NCBI RefSeq assembly: GCF_900129885.1
Contig: NZ_FQXE01000001.1
Span: 585,724-649,723 of the forward strand
Source: Pollutimonas bauzanensis
GTDB lineage: Bacteria > Pseudomonadota > Gammaproteobacteria > Burkholderiales > Burkholderiaceae_B
Direction of reading: 5' to 3'
Length of the DNA: 64,000 nucleotides
The notes beneath the pieces are model-generated. The model saw only the letters and a program-made list of their open reading frames with translations. It had not been told where the DNA came from and did not search any database. Of this stretch, positions 55,134-63,685 are shown one piece after another. The position numbers and the translations under genes are program-made. Each line of letters opens with the position of its first letter. Position 1 is the first letter of the stretch.

Positions 55134-55165
55134 AAGATCGCACATCGGATATACGCCGTAACACC

Positions 55166-55975
55166 ATGGAACATATATCACTGCCAATGCCAAAATCCGA
55201 ACTGATTCAAGCATTTACCGCAGCCCCGGTGTTCGCCGGGGCCGGGGCCGAATCACTGGAAGTGCTCATTGCCGACGCAACCCTGCTCCGCCTGAGCCCC
55301 AAGCAGCACCTGTTCCATATGGGCGAGGAAGCCGCCTACTTCTTCTGGGTGAAGTCGGGCAGCATTACGCTGTACCGGCCCAGCTACAGCGGCGACGAGA
55401 AAATCTTCCGCATCGTGGGCGACGGAGACCTCCTGGCCGAGACCGCCATGTTCGCCAGCCCCTGCCACTATCCTCTTTCGGCGCACGCGAACACCGAAAG
55501 CCTCGTCTACCGCCTGGCCCGCGAGCGGCTGCTTTTCCTGGCGAAGCATTCGAATGAGTTTTCCTTCGCCTTGCTGGAAAGCATGGCCACCCGCATTTCG
55601 CAGGCGATCAATCGCATCGACCTGCTGACGATCAGCAATTCGGCGCAACGGCTGGTCGCCTACCTCATGGACGTGTATCTGCAGCAAGGCAGCGCATGGC
55701 TGGTCCTGCCCGCCAGCCAGAACGTGCTGGCCCGCCAGTTGAATATCGCGCCTGAAACGCTCTCGCGCCAGTTGGGCGGATTCAAGCGCACCGGCCTGAT
55801 AGGCGGACGCAACCGCGAGCTCGTGCTGCTGGATATCAATGGCTTGTGCCAGGCGGTGGACCTGCCGGCGCCGGACATGACCGTGGACCATCCGCGCCCC
55901 TCGGCCCATCTGGGCAGCAGCCTGTTCGATTGCTGCAATTATGTCAGGCAATCCATAGGCCGGCTGTCCAGCTAG
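55166..55975 (+). CDS. Crp/Fnr-family transcriptional regulator (Dnr-like)
   Basis: A 269-residue regulator. The cyclic-nucleotide-like sensory domain includes LSPKQHLFHMGEEAAYFFWVKSGSITLYRPSYSGDEKIFRIVGDGDLLAETAMF (about residues 44-97). The C-terminal HTH is LPASQNVLARQLNIAPETLSRQLGGFKRTGLI. It lacks the N-terminal Cys cluster of FNR, so it is not an Fe-S oxygen sensor. The layout resembles Dnr/NnrR proteins, which act in nitric-oxide responses, and the convergent nnrS gene supports that direction. It lies between the T2SS operon and the TonB/ABC/nnrS operon and may control both (inference). Confidence 0.82.
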   Translation: MEHISLPMPKSELIQAFTAAPVFAGAGAESLEVLIADATLLRLSPKQHLFHMGEEAAYFFWVKSGSITLYRPSYSGDEKIFRIVGDGDLLAETAMFASPCHYPLSAHANTESLVYRLARERLLFLAKHSNEFSFALLESMATRISQAINRIDLLTISNSAQRLVAYLMDVYLQQGSAWLVLPASQNVLARQLNIAPETLSRQLGGFKRTGLIGGRNRELVLLDINGLCQAVDLPAPDMTVDHPRPSAHLGSSLFDCCNYVRQSIGRLSS

Positions 55976-56009
55976 CCGGCGGCCGCCGGCCATGCCGGCG
56001 CTTGCGGGA

Positions 56010-57302
56010 TCAACAGGGCTCGCTATGCGGCGCCGCGGATTTCTCGGCGGGTTCGGCGCAGCCATCGAGGCCGTCGCTGCGCGGCCCGGTCAGCACCGGC
56101 CAGGCATGCCAAAGATAGGCGCCGAAAGCCGCCGACCACAGCACCCCGGAAGCCAGCACCAATAGCGGCGCCCAGCCGGCCGCCGACCACAGGCCGGCCA
56201 AGGCGCGCAGCAGCGCCGCGGCCACCAATGCCGCCGCGGCAACCGGCACCCAGCCGCGCCTGTCCAGCCATTGCCCGGCGTGTATGCGCCCCGCCAGGCT
56301 CATCACCGTGAAGATGGCCAGCGCCATGGCGCCGGCCATGAGCAAATGCCGCCCGGCGGAGGGCGCCATGGGCGCGCCCAGCCAGGCCGCGCCCATGGCG
56401 GCGTAGCCCAGCGCGATCAGCCAGTAGCTGGCGTACAGCATCAGCGCCCAGCGCGTGAACAGCGCCCGGCCGATATGCCAATCGTTCAGCAGATTGAACA
56501 TGGCGGCCGCGGCGGCCAGCGCCGTCCAGCCGGTCACCACATCGGCGCCCAGCGCGAACTCGACCGCGCTGCACACCGCCATCGCGAAAATGGCCAGGTA
56601 GCGCCGCGGCGGGCGCGCCAGGTAGACCGCCTCGCCGGCCGGCGCCGCGCCGGGCCGCCCGGCTTCGATGTAGCCATTGACCACGCTCATGGACACCCGG
56701 CTGCCGGCGATCACGATAAGAATCATGAAAGCGCCGGCGGCCGCGTGCAACCAGGCCATGGCATCGCCGCCCAGCGCCAGGGACGCGAAGAAACCCGCCT
56801 GCAGTCCGCCCAATGCCCCCAGGGCCCAGGCGAAGCCGATATGGCGCCGCTCGGGATCGCGCCACACCGGCGGCCCGACCTGCGCCAGCAAGACCGCCGA
56901 CATGCCCAGGTTGCACAGCGCGGCCGGCCAGACCCCCAGCGGCGCCGGCCACCACGATGCGCACAGATAGGCGGCCCGGGCCGCCAGCCACAGCAGCACC
57001 AGCGCCGCCAGGGCGCGCCGGGAAATCGGCGCGGTGCCGGTGAATTCGGGCACCGCCGTCAGCAGGAAGCCGGCCACCGACGCCATGCTGAAGCCGAACA
57101 TCAGCTCATGGGCGTGCCAGACGCTCAAGCCGCCCGGCACGCGCCAGGCGGACAAGCCCGGCGGCCATCCGGCCAGGGCGGCCAGCCAGGCCGCCATGAA
57201 CAAGGTGGCGCTGGCCGCCGTGAGCACGAAGAAGGGCCGGAAGCCGCACATGAAGAGAGGGTGCCGGGCGATCGAAACCCGATAGTCAGGCCAGCCTTTC
57301 AT
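56010..57302 (-). CDS. nnrS: NnrS-family membrane protein
   Basis: A 430-residue protein with about twelve hydrophobic segments. NnrS features are HPLFMCGFRPFFVLTAASATLFM, WHAHELMFGFSMASVAGFLLTAVPEFTG and AGSRVSMSVVNGYIEAG. NnrS proteins bind haem and copper and protect against nitrosative stress. The ATG at 57302 overlaps the ATPase stop (ATGA), placing nnrS as the last gene of the six-gene operon; an ATG at 57311 is also possible. It converges on the Crp/Fnr gene with a 34-base gap. Confidence 0.88.
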   Translation of the reverse strand: MKGWPDYRVSIARHPLFMCGFRPFFVLTAASATLFMAAWLAALAGWPPGLSAWRVPGGLSVWHAHELMFGFSMASVAGFLLTAVPEFTGTAPISRRALAALVLLWLAARAAYLCASWWPAPLGVWPAALCNLGMSAVLLAQVGPPVWRDPERRHIGFAWALGALGGLQAGFFASLALGGDAMAWLHAAAGAFMILIVIAGSRVSMSVVNGYIEAGRPGAAPAGEAVYLARPPRRYLAIFAMAVCSAVEFALGADVVTGWTALAAAAAMFNLLNDWHIGRALFTRWALMLYASYWLIALGYAAMGAAWLGAPMAPSAGRHLLMAGAMALAIFTVMSLAGRIHAGQWLDRRGWVPVAAAALVAAALLRALAGLWSAAGWAPLLVLASGVLWSAAFGAYLWHAWPVLTGPRSDGLDGCAEPAEKSAAPHSEPC

Positions 57303-58093
57303 ACGGCGCATCCCGCATGCCTGGCATGGGCCGCGTCGTGCGCGGGCATGGGCAGGCTGCCGGGCGACAAGCCGAAACCGATGCGCACCTGCTCGGCCTG
57401 CATCAGCTCGCCGGTGGTCTGATACACCCAGGCGTCCGTGCGCCCGGCCTGCGGCAAAGCCATGGAGAACTCGCACACCAGGCGCCCCGGGCCAGGCGCC
57501 ATCATGATGATGCGGTCCGCCAGCCGCACCGCCTCCATCAGGTCATGCGTAATCATCAATACCGCCGTGCCGCGCTGCGCCACCTGTTCGCGCAGCAGGC
57601 CATACAGTTCGGCCTTGAGGCCGATATCGAGCGCCGAGAAGGGCTCGTCGAGCAGCAGCAGGTCCGGCGCCAGCGCCAGCGCCCGCCCCAATGCCACGCG
57701 GCTTTGCATGCCGCCGGACAATTCGTGCGGATATTTGTGCGCGTCCTGCGCGTCCAGGCCCAGCCGCCCGGCCAGCGCCGCGGCCTGGCGCCGCCGCGCG
57801 GCCGCGGGCACGCCGAGCGCCTTCAAGCCCAGGGAGATATTATCGAGCGCGGTCTTCCAGGGCATCAGGCGCGGCTGCTGGAACACACAGCCCACGCCGC
57901 GGAAACCGGAACTCACCACGCCTTCCGAAGGCCTCAACAGCCCCGCCACGATATGCAGCAAAGTGCTTTTGCCGCAGCCCGACGGCCCGACCAGGGCCAG
58001 CGTCTCGCCGGCCGACAGATCCAGGCCAACGCCTGCCAGCACTTGCGTCAGCCCGTAGCGATGCGCCAGGTGGCGGATATGCAGGGCATTCAT
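57299..58093 (-). CDS. ABC transporter ATPase (nitrate/sulfonate/taurine type)
   Basis: A 264-residue ATPase. Walker A is GPSGCGKSTLLHIVAGL, Q-loop GVGCVFQQPRLMPWKTALDNISLGL, signature LSGGMQSRVALGRALALAP, Walker B LLLLDEPFSALD and switch His MITHDL. The sequence belongs to the SsuB/TauB/NrtD group. It overlaps the permease stop and the nnrS start by ATGA on each side. The importer's ligand is unknown. Confidence 0.9.
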   Translation of the reverse strand: MNALHIRHLAHRYGLTQVLAGVGLDLSAGETLALVGPSGCGKSTLLHIVAGLLRPSEGVVSSGFRGVGCVFQQPRLMPWKTALDNISLGLKALGVPAAARRRQAAALAGRLGLDAQDAHKYPHELSGGMQSRVALGRALALAPDLLLLDEPFSALDIGLKAELYGLLREQVAQRGTAVLMITHDLMEAVRLADRIIMMAPGPGRLVCEFSMALPQAGRTDAWVYQTTGELMQAEQVRIGFGLSPGSLPMPAHDAAHARHAGCAV

Positions 58094-58893
58094 GCGGAAG
58101 CCGCGCGCCAGCGCTCGACCGTGCGCTTGAGCGGTTCCAGGAACAGATATTCCACCGCCAGCAACAGGCCCAATACCGCCACGATCCAGCCCAGCGAGGT
58201 CGCCGTATCCAGCTGCGCGCGCGATACGGCCAGCGCCGCGCCCACCCCATCGACCGTGGTCAGCAGCTCGGCCATCACCACCACCTTCCATGACGTGCCC
58301 AGCGCGGTGATCCATGCCGGAAACAGATAGGACGCCACATGCGGCAGATACAGGTCGGTGAGCATCATATGCCAGGGAAGCCGATAGACGCACGCCACGT
58401 CCTTCAGATGGTTGTCCAGCGTGCGGGCGCCCTGCATCGCCGCGGCGAAGACGATGGGAAAACAGGCCACGAATACCGTGAACACGGGCGTGGCGTCGCC
58501 CATGCCGAACCACAGCATGGCCAGCACCAGCCAGGCGATGGGCGGCATGCCCAGCAATAATGTCACCAGCGGCCGCGATATCATCGCCGCCGTCAGCGAG
58601 CGCCCCGCCAGCACTCCCAGCGAGCTGCCGGCGGCCAATGCCAGCCCCAGCCCATACAGGGTGCGCCGCGCCGAAATCGCCAGTTCCGGCAGCGCCATGC
58701 CAGTGCGGAACATGGCCTCCAGCCGCTCGAATGTGGCCATCGGGCCGGGCAGCACCAGGGGCCCGTAAATCCGCGCGCCCCATTCCCACAAGGCGCAGAA
58801 CAGCAGCAGGCTGGCCATGGCGCCCCAGCCGCTCCATAAGTAGGCAAGCGTTGCAGACAACGCGCCGCGCAATCGCCGCAAGGTGGACTCCAT
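58090..58893 (-). CDS. ABC transporter permease (SsuC/TauC type)
   Basis: A 267-residue inner-membrane permease with about six hydrophobic segments. Group features are LLLFCALWEWGARIYGPLVLPGP, LLLGMPPIAWLVLAMLWFGMGDATPVFTVFVACFPIV and the EAA-like loop CVYRLPWHMMLTDLYLPHVASYLFPAWITALGTSWKVVVMAEL. It begins immediately after the binding-protein stop and overlaps the ATPase start. It is the transmembrane part of the operon's importer. Confidence 0.9.
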   Translation of the reverse strand: MESTLRRLRGALSATLAYLWSGWGAMASLLLFCALWEWGARIYGPLVLPGPMATFERLEAMFRTGMALPELAISARRTLYGLGLALAAGSSLGVLAGRSLTAAMISRPLVTLLLGMPPIAWLVLAMLWFGMGDATPVFTVFVACFPIVFAAAMQGARTLDNHLKDVACVYRLPWHMMLTDLYLPHVASYLFPAWITALGTSWKVVVMAELLTTVDGVGAALAVSRAQLDTATSLGWIVAVLGLLLAVEYLFLEPLKRTVERWRAASA

Positions 58894-59955
58894 TCAGGCC
58901 GGCGCCGGCGCGCCGCCATAGAAAGCGGCGCCGGGCAGTTTGCCGCCCAGCGTGGCGGGCTCCCGCTCCAGCAGCAGCTGGAAGAAATATTCAAGCTCGG
59001 GGCGCGCCTGGGCGGCCGTTGCGTAATGCTGCGGCACGGCGAGCAGGGAATCGGCGACCGCCTCGGCCTCGAGCATATCGATCCGGGCCGCCACCATCTT
59101 GCCGCAAGCCTGCGGATTAGCGGCGCACCACAGGGCCGATGCGGCATAGGCGGCCTCGAAATTGGCCAGCAGTCCGGCGTCGAGCCGGACGGCGCCCACG
59201 GCGGCCATGCCGGCCTGCGGGATACGCGCATCGCGCCGCAGCAGGCGGCCCCATTCGTCCTGCAGGCCGACGCTGCGATAAAGCTGGGGCGCCACCAGGG
59301 ACACCGGAAAGGACTGCGTCTTGCGCAAGGCCATCGATACGGCCGGTTCGGCCAGCAAGGCGTGGTCCACCTGGCGCATCACCAGCAATTGCAGCGCGTC
59401 CATGGGGCTGGCCGTATAGCGCAGCCGGAAATCCTTGCGCGGGTCCAGACCCTGCCTTTCCGCCAGGAAACTGAACAGGATATCGGGCATGTCGGCCCGG
59501 AACGGAATGGCGATTTCCTGCCCCTTGAAATCAGCCAGGCTGCGGTAGTCCGGACGGCGCGAAACCATCCACAACATGCCCCACACCGAAACGTTTAGCA
59601 AGGCCAGCGGGACGCCCCGGTTATAGAGATTGGCAGCCACATTGGTCGGCGCGGCGATGAAGTCCGCCTGCCCTTCCATGGCCAGGGCGCGCAACTGGTC
59701 GGGGTTGCTCCAGGCAATGAACTCCACCTTGTCGGCCACGCCATTCAAGGCGCCGCTCTGGACGATGTGAACCAGCGGATAGGACACGCTGGCCGGCGGC
59801 CCGGCCAGCACCAGGCGGGCGCGGCGCGGCGCGGGCCCGGCATCGGCGCCCGCGCCGGAAGCGGCGGCTCGCGCGGCGGCCCAGGGCGATGCCCACAAGG
59901 CCGGCAAGGCGCCGAGCAATGCCCGGCGCTTGCGGAATTTCCCGGTGGCGGTCAT
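58894..59955 (-). CDS. ABC transporter substrate-binding protein (NMT1/sulfonate type)
   Basis: A 353-residue periplasmic binding protein. The leader has a basic KFRKRRALLGALPALWASPWAAARA region that resembles a Tat signal, though a Sec route is also possible. The mature part includes VLAGPPASVSYPLVHIVQSGALNGVADKVEFIAWSNPDQLRALAMEGQADFIAAPTNVAANLYNRG, the pattern of NMT1/ThiY-like and sulfonate-binding proteins. The ATG at 59955 overlaps the GlyGly-CTERM gene's stop (ATGA), so exported surface protein and importer are translated together. The ligand is unknown; no nitrate or taurine genes are near. Confidence 0.85.
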   Translation of the reverse strand: MTATGKFRKRRALLGALPALWASPWAAARAAASGAGADAGPAPRRARLVLAGPPASVSYPLVHIVQSGALNGVADKVEFIAWSNPDQLRALAMEGQADFIAAPTNVAANLYNRGVPLALLNVSVWGMLWMVSRRPDYRSLADFKGQEIAIPFRADMPDILFSFLAERQGLDPRKDFRLRYTASPMDALQLLVMRQVDHALLAEPAVSMALRKTQSFPVSLVAPQLYRSVGLQDEWGRLLRRDARIPQAGMAAVGAVRLDAGLLANFEAAYAASALWCAANPQACGKMVAARIDMLEAEAVADSLLAVPQHYATAAQARPELEYFFQLLLEREPATLGGKLPGAAFYGGAPAPA

Positions 59956-61370
59956 CGGCCCTCCCCGGCGCCGCGCCGCCGCCACGGAAGGCGCCCGGCC
60001 ATGGACCGATAAGCCATGCCGGACGGCGCCACGCGCCGCAGCCCGAGGACAGCCAGCAGCCCAAGCAGAACCGCCCCGCCCGCGCTTCCGCCGCCGTTGC
60101 CGGATTTTTCCTCGAAGCCGCCCAGCGTGTTCTGCACCGGCGCGATCCCCGCCCGGACCACCCCTTGGGCGCTGTCGATATCCCAGCCGCCGTTGTCCTG
60201 GAAGGTGACGTCCAGCGTCCTGTCATCGACGCGCGACCAGGCGTCCTGCGGCAGCAGCTTGTATTTTTCTTTTCCGCCGTCCAGCGTCAGGGCGTAGACC
60301 AGCAGCTTGTCCGCCGGCAAGGGGGTCGAATATGCCATGCGCACGGTCACCGAGCCGGGCGCCGCGCCGACCAGGTTTTGCGCGACCACGGTAAACCCCG
60401 TATAGCCATAGCGATAGTCCAGGCCCGAATCGCCCAGAGAGGTGTCCGGGATGGCGGCGCCGCCCTCGGGCGCCTCCAGCGCCATGTTGCCGGTATCGGC
60501 CGCGCTGAACCGCCACGCATTGTTGACGCTCAAGGCCACGGTTTCGCCGGACAGGGAACCCTCGGACTGGGGAGCGCCCGGTATGCCGTCCAGCAAGGCC
60601 AGGCCGCCGATGCGCGCCGCATCCTGGGCGGCATCGCCGGGTTCCAGCGCGTCGATGACGCCGTCGCCGTCGCTATCGAGCGGAGCGGCGATATCGTCGC
60701 CGATCTCGTCCGCGTCGTTGATGCCGTCGCCATCGGTATCGAGCCTGTCCGGGTTCAGGCCCAGCCTGAGCTTGTCCGCGTCGGAGATGCCGTCGCCGCC
60801 GCTGCTGCTGCCTTCCAGGCGCGCCTGCCCGTCGAAGCCGGGCTGTACCGTCATGGGAAAGATACCCACGATCTGCGTGCCGGGAATGCCATCGCCCTGG
60901 CCGTCGGGCTCGTCATCGAGGGTCTCGAAGAGCAGCCGGTTGCCGTCTTGCGTGATGCGGAACTTGGTCGACGTGTCGGCGCGCGGATTGCCGACATTGG
61001 GGTTGTAGATCTGGAACCCGTGCTGCAAGGTGTAGGTGCCGTCGCCATTGTCATCGAAATAGGCGATATTGCGATTCGGATCCACATTGCCGAGATCCTG
61101 CACTTCGTAGACGAAGCCCACGGTCAGCGTCGTACCCTGGATCTCGGCCCACCCTTCATCGAAATTCCAGGTCCATGTCGCATTCTTGACGCCTTTGCCC
61201 AGCACAATGAAATTCTGCGGCCCGCAGGCGCCGGGGCAGCCGCGCATGGTGATCATGTGCTCGCCATGGTAGACGCCGGTTATGCCGGGCGTGCCGCCGG
61301 CCTGCGCGAACGACGCCGCGGGCGACCAGCCCGCCCAAGCCAGCACCACGGCAACAATAAGCTTCTTCAT
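59952..61370 (-). CDS. Secreted Ca2+-repeat protein with GlyGly-CTERM-like anchor (operon-borne)
   Basis: A 472-residue exported protein. The signal peptide ends SPAASFAQAGGTPG. The N-terminal domain is shared with the proteins at 39.6-42.2 kb (GTPGITGVYHGEHMITM, WTWNFDEGWAEI, DNGDGTYTLQHGFQIYNPNVGNPRADT, QIVGIFPMTV). It alone has a CPGAC cysteine pair near residue 44. Acidic repeats follow: SDADKLRLGLNPDRLDTDGD, NDADEIGDD, LDSDGDGVIDALEPGD. A choice-of-anchor U-like domain covers about 340-420. The end is SGNGGGSAGG, hydrophobic AVLLGLLAVLGL, RR and a 25-residue basic tail. The ATG at 61370 follows AGGA. It lies between the TonB receptor and the ABC importer genes. Confidence 0.82.
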   Translation of the reverse strand: MKKLIVAVVLAWAGWSPAASFAQAGGTPGITGVYHGEHMITMRGCPGACGPQNFIVLGKGVKNATWTWNFDEGWAEIQGTTLTVGFVYEVQDLGNVDPNRNIAYFDDNGDGTYTLQHGFQIYNPNVGNPRADTSTKFRITQDGNRLLFETLDDEPDGQGDGIPGTQIVGIFPMTVQPGFDGQARLEGSSSGGDGISDADKLRLGLNPDRLDTDGDGINDADEIGDDIAAPLDSDGDGVIDALEPGDAAQDAARIGGLALLDGIPGAPQSEGSLSGETVALSVNNAWRFSAADTGNMALEAPEGGAAIPDTSLGDSGLDYRYGYTGFTVVAQNLVGAAPGSVTVRMAYSTPLPADKLLVYALTLDGGKEKYKLLPQDAWSRVDDRTLDVTFQDNGGWDIDSAQGVVRAGIAPVQNTLGGFEEKSGNGGGSAGGAVLLGLLAVLGLRRVAPSGMAYRSMAGRLPWRRRGAGEGR

Positions 61371-61401
61371 AATTTGCATCCTGTTCATAGCATTAGGGCG
61401 G

Positions 61402-63567
61402 TCACCAGCGCATCGTCAGGCCGGCCGTCGCGTGAAAGCCGGGCCCCGGTACGAACGTGGGCATATTCAAGGGCGAAGTGGGGTTGTCCGGCGAGTAGCC
61501 GCGCACGACATAGGCGGTCTGGTAGGTTTCATCGGTGATGTTGTGCAGGTCGACGAAGAACTCCCACTTCTTGTTGGGCCGATAGAAAAACCGCGAGCCC
61601 AGCAGGAAGTACGCATCCTGTTTCAGGTCGGCGTTCTGGTGGTCCACATGGGTATCGCTGGGCTGCCAGCGCGCGTTCAGGCTGACCCCCGCCCTGTCGG
61701 AGAACTGGTAGCCTATTTCGCCGGAGATCAGGTGGACCGGCACGCCGGCAATGCGCTTGCCGTCATAGCGCCCGCCCTTGAACCGGAAGTCGCTCCAGTT
61801 GTAGACGCCGCGGACGGTGAAGTAATCGCTGCCGGAAAATATGCCTGTTTTCGTGCGGGCGCTAAAGCCCAATTCGATACCCTGGTGCTTGGTCGGGTCG
61901 GTGTAGTTCACGGTGGTGCCGTCGATGGCGTAATCGCGGACTTCGGCGATCAGCTCGTTCTTGACGCGCGAATAGTAATAGGACGCTTCCCAGCTGAAAT
62001 AGCGCGAGCGCTGCTGCGTGCCGATCTCGAAGGTATTGGCGGTCTGCATGCGCAGCGGATTGACTTGCAGGTACAGGCTGCTGGGCGACCCCGGATTGGA
62101 GCCCGCCCCCAGATCGGCCAACTGCCAGAAGGTCGGGGCCTCGGAACTGCGGCTGACATTGGCGTAGTAGCGCGAGTTCTCGCTGGGCGTGTAAATGAGG
62201 CCGACTTTGGGGTTGAGCGCGGTGTAGTCAAAGTTGCTGTCGAGCACGCCCGGCGCCTTGCGGTCCTCGATCTTGCGCTTGTTGTAGGCATACTGGAGCG
62301 CGACCAGGCCTTGCCAGTCGGGCACCAGGTCCTGCAGGACCTGGGCGCCCATTATGACGTTGTCCGCCCTCTGGCCAAGGTCCGCGTAGGGTCGCACCAG
62401 GCTCCCGTCGACCGGGCTGACCAGGAAGTATTCGCGCGGCATCCGCCCCGTGTTGGCCGACAGGAAAAACTGGTATTCCGTCTTGCGCCATCCCGAGCCC
62501 AGATGCGTATAGTCCAGGGCGTAGTCGACCCCGTAGTTGGTCGCATCGGTATTGGCCTGCGAAGCCGGGTTCTTGAATTTGTCGTTGACCTTTTCCCCAT
62601 AGACGCCAAAGGTCTGTACGGATGTCTCGCCGTACCAGGTGGTTTTATTGGCCAGGCGCAATTGCTCGGTGTCCCGGTACGGGTCGCGCGTGCGCACGTT
62701 CAGGAACTGCTCGAACAGCCCGCCCTGGTCTGCCGGCAAATGCGTATAGTCGCCCATCACCGAACGCGGATCGGACAAGGCGCGGTCCTTGGTCAGCAGG
62801 AAGGGGATGTCGAACTTGTTGTCGGTGTAGTTCAAGTATGTGCGGTTTTCCCAGTTGCCGCGCTGCAGCCCCACGTTCAGGGCGAGATTGTTGCGGCTGG
62901 CTTCACTGTGATCGCGCCAGCCGTCAGACTGATAGCGGCTTGCACGCAGGTAGATGTCCCAGTCATCGCTTTTCTGCGCAAGCGACAAGGCGCCCTTGCG
63001 CATGCCGTAGGAGCCCGCTTCGATGCTCGCCGACGAAGAGCTGTTGCCGGCATTGCGCAGGCTGAAGTCTATCGCCCCGCCTAGCGTCGTGGCGCCGTAG
63101 CGCATGGCGTTCGCTCCCCGGTACACCGAAATGAACTGGGCCTGCTCCGGATCCAGCAGCCCGATGATGAAAGAGCCATCGGCCTGGTTCAGCGGCAGCC
63201 CGTCATAGAGCAGCTGCACCCCCCGGCTGACCGGATTGTCCTGGATGCCCGAGCCGCGGATATTCAGGCGCGGCTGGTCATTGCCGCCGAAGAATTCCTG
63301 GATGATGATGCCGGGCTCGAAGTCGAGCACGCTGGCCAGCGTCGCCTGGCTGCCCTTGCGGGTTTCCAGGTTGATGAGGTTGGTGCCGCCCGGAACGTTG
63401 GAAAGCGTCTGCTCCAGCTCGCGCTGTTTCAAGCCGGAACCGCTCGCGCCTTCTACGGTAATGGGTTCCAGGGGCGCAACGCCGCCTTCCTGCGCGGCGG
63501 CATCCGATGGCGCGCCCGCAAGAACTGACGCCGCCGCGGCCAGCGATGCAGCCAGAAAAAAACGCAT
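61402..63567 (-). CDS. TonB-dependent outer-membrane receptor
   Basis: A 721-residue receptor with signal peptide AASVLAGAPSDAAAQ. The plug has LEPITVEGA (possible TonB box), LASVLDFEPGIIIQEFFGGNDQPRLNIRGSGIQDNPVSRGVQLLYDGLPLNQADGS and RGANAMRYGATTLGGAIDF. The beta-barrel ends with aromatic FHATAGLTMRW. No N-terminal STN signalling domain is present, so it is not a FecA-type sigma-factor signaller. The sequence resembles FecA-like and other siderophore/metal-complex receptors. GGGAGA precedes the ATG. It heads the operon, and an IS21 element begins 119 bases upstream. Confidence 0.92.
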   Translation of the reverse strand: MRFFLAASLAAAASVLAGAPSDAAAQEGGVAPLEPITVEGASGSGLKQRELEQTLSNVPGGTNLINLETRKGSQATLASVLDFEPGIIIQEFFGGNDQPRLNIRGSGIQDNPVSRGVQLLYDGLPLNQADGSFIIGLLDPEQAQFISVYRGANAMRYGATTLGGAIDFSLRNAGNSSSSASIEAGSYGMRKGALSLAQKSDDWDIYLRASRYQSDGWRDHSEASRNNLALNVGLQRGNWENRTYLNYTDNKFDIPFLLTKDRALSDPRSVMGDYTHLPADQGGLFEQFLNVRTRDPYRDTEQLRLANKTTWYGETSVQTFGVYGEKVNDKFKNPASQANTDATNYGVDYALDYTHLGSGWRKTEYQFFLSANTGRMPREYFLVSPVDGSLVRPYADLGQRADNVIMGAQVLQDLVPDWQGLVALQYAYNKRKIEDRKAPGVLDSNFDYTALNPKVGLIYTPSENSRYYANVSRSSEAPTFWQLADLGAGSNPGSPSSLYLQVNPLRMQTANTFEIGTQQRSRYFSWEASYYYSRVKNELIAEVRDYAIDGTTVNYTDPTKHQGIELGFSARTKTGIFSGSDYFTVRGVYNWSDFRFKGGRYDGKRIAGVPVHLISGEIGYQFSDRAGVSLNARWQPSDTHVDHQNADLKQDAYFLLGSRFFYRPNKKWEFFVDLHNITDETYQTAYVVRGYSPDNPTSPLNMPTFVPGPGFHATAGLTMRW

Positions 63568-63685
63568 GATTCAGATCTCCCGCCCGACGATGATCGGCTG
63601 CCGTCGACCTTGCAGCGCCGAACCCCGGTCCGGCGGCGCAAGCTCGTCGAAGCGAAGATGTCTTTACCCTGCCTGTTAGCGCCGA

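Noticed and set aside
57299..59955. Nitrate or taurine/sulfonate assimilation transporter
   Set aside because: The ABC sequences fit that superfamily, but no assimilatory nitrate/nitrite reductase or sulfonate oxygenase genes are near and the operon partners point elsewhere.
61402..63567. FecA-type receptor with sigma factor/anti-sigma signalling
   Set aside because: The receptor has no N-terminal signalling domain and no fecIR-like genes are in the window, although the IS hides what lay upstream.
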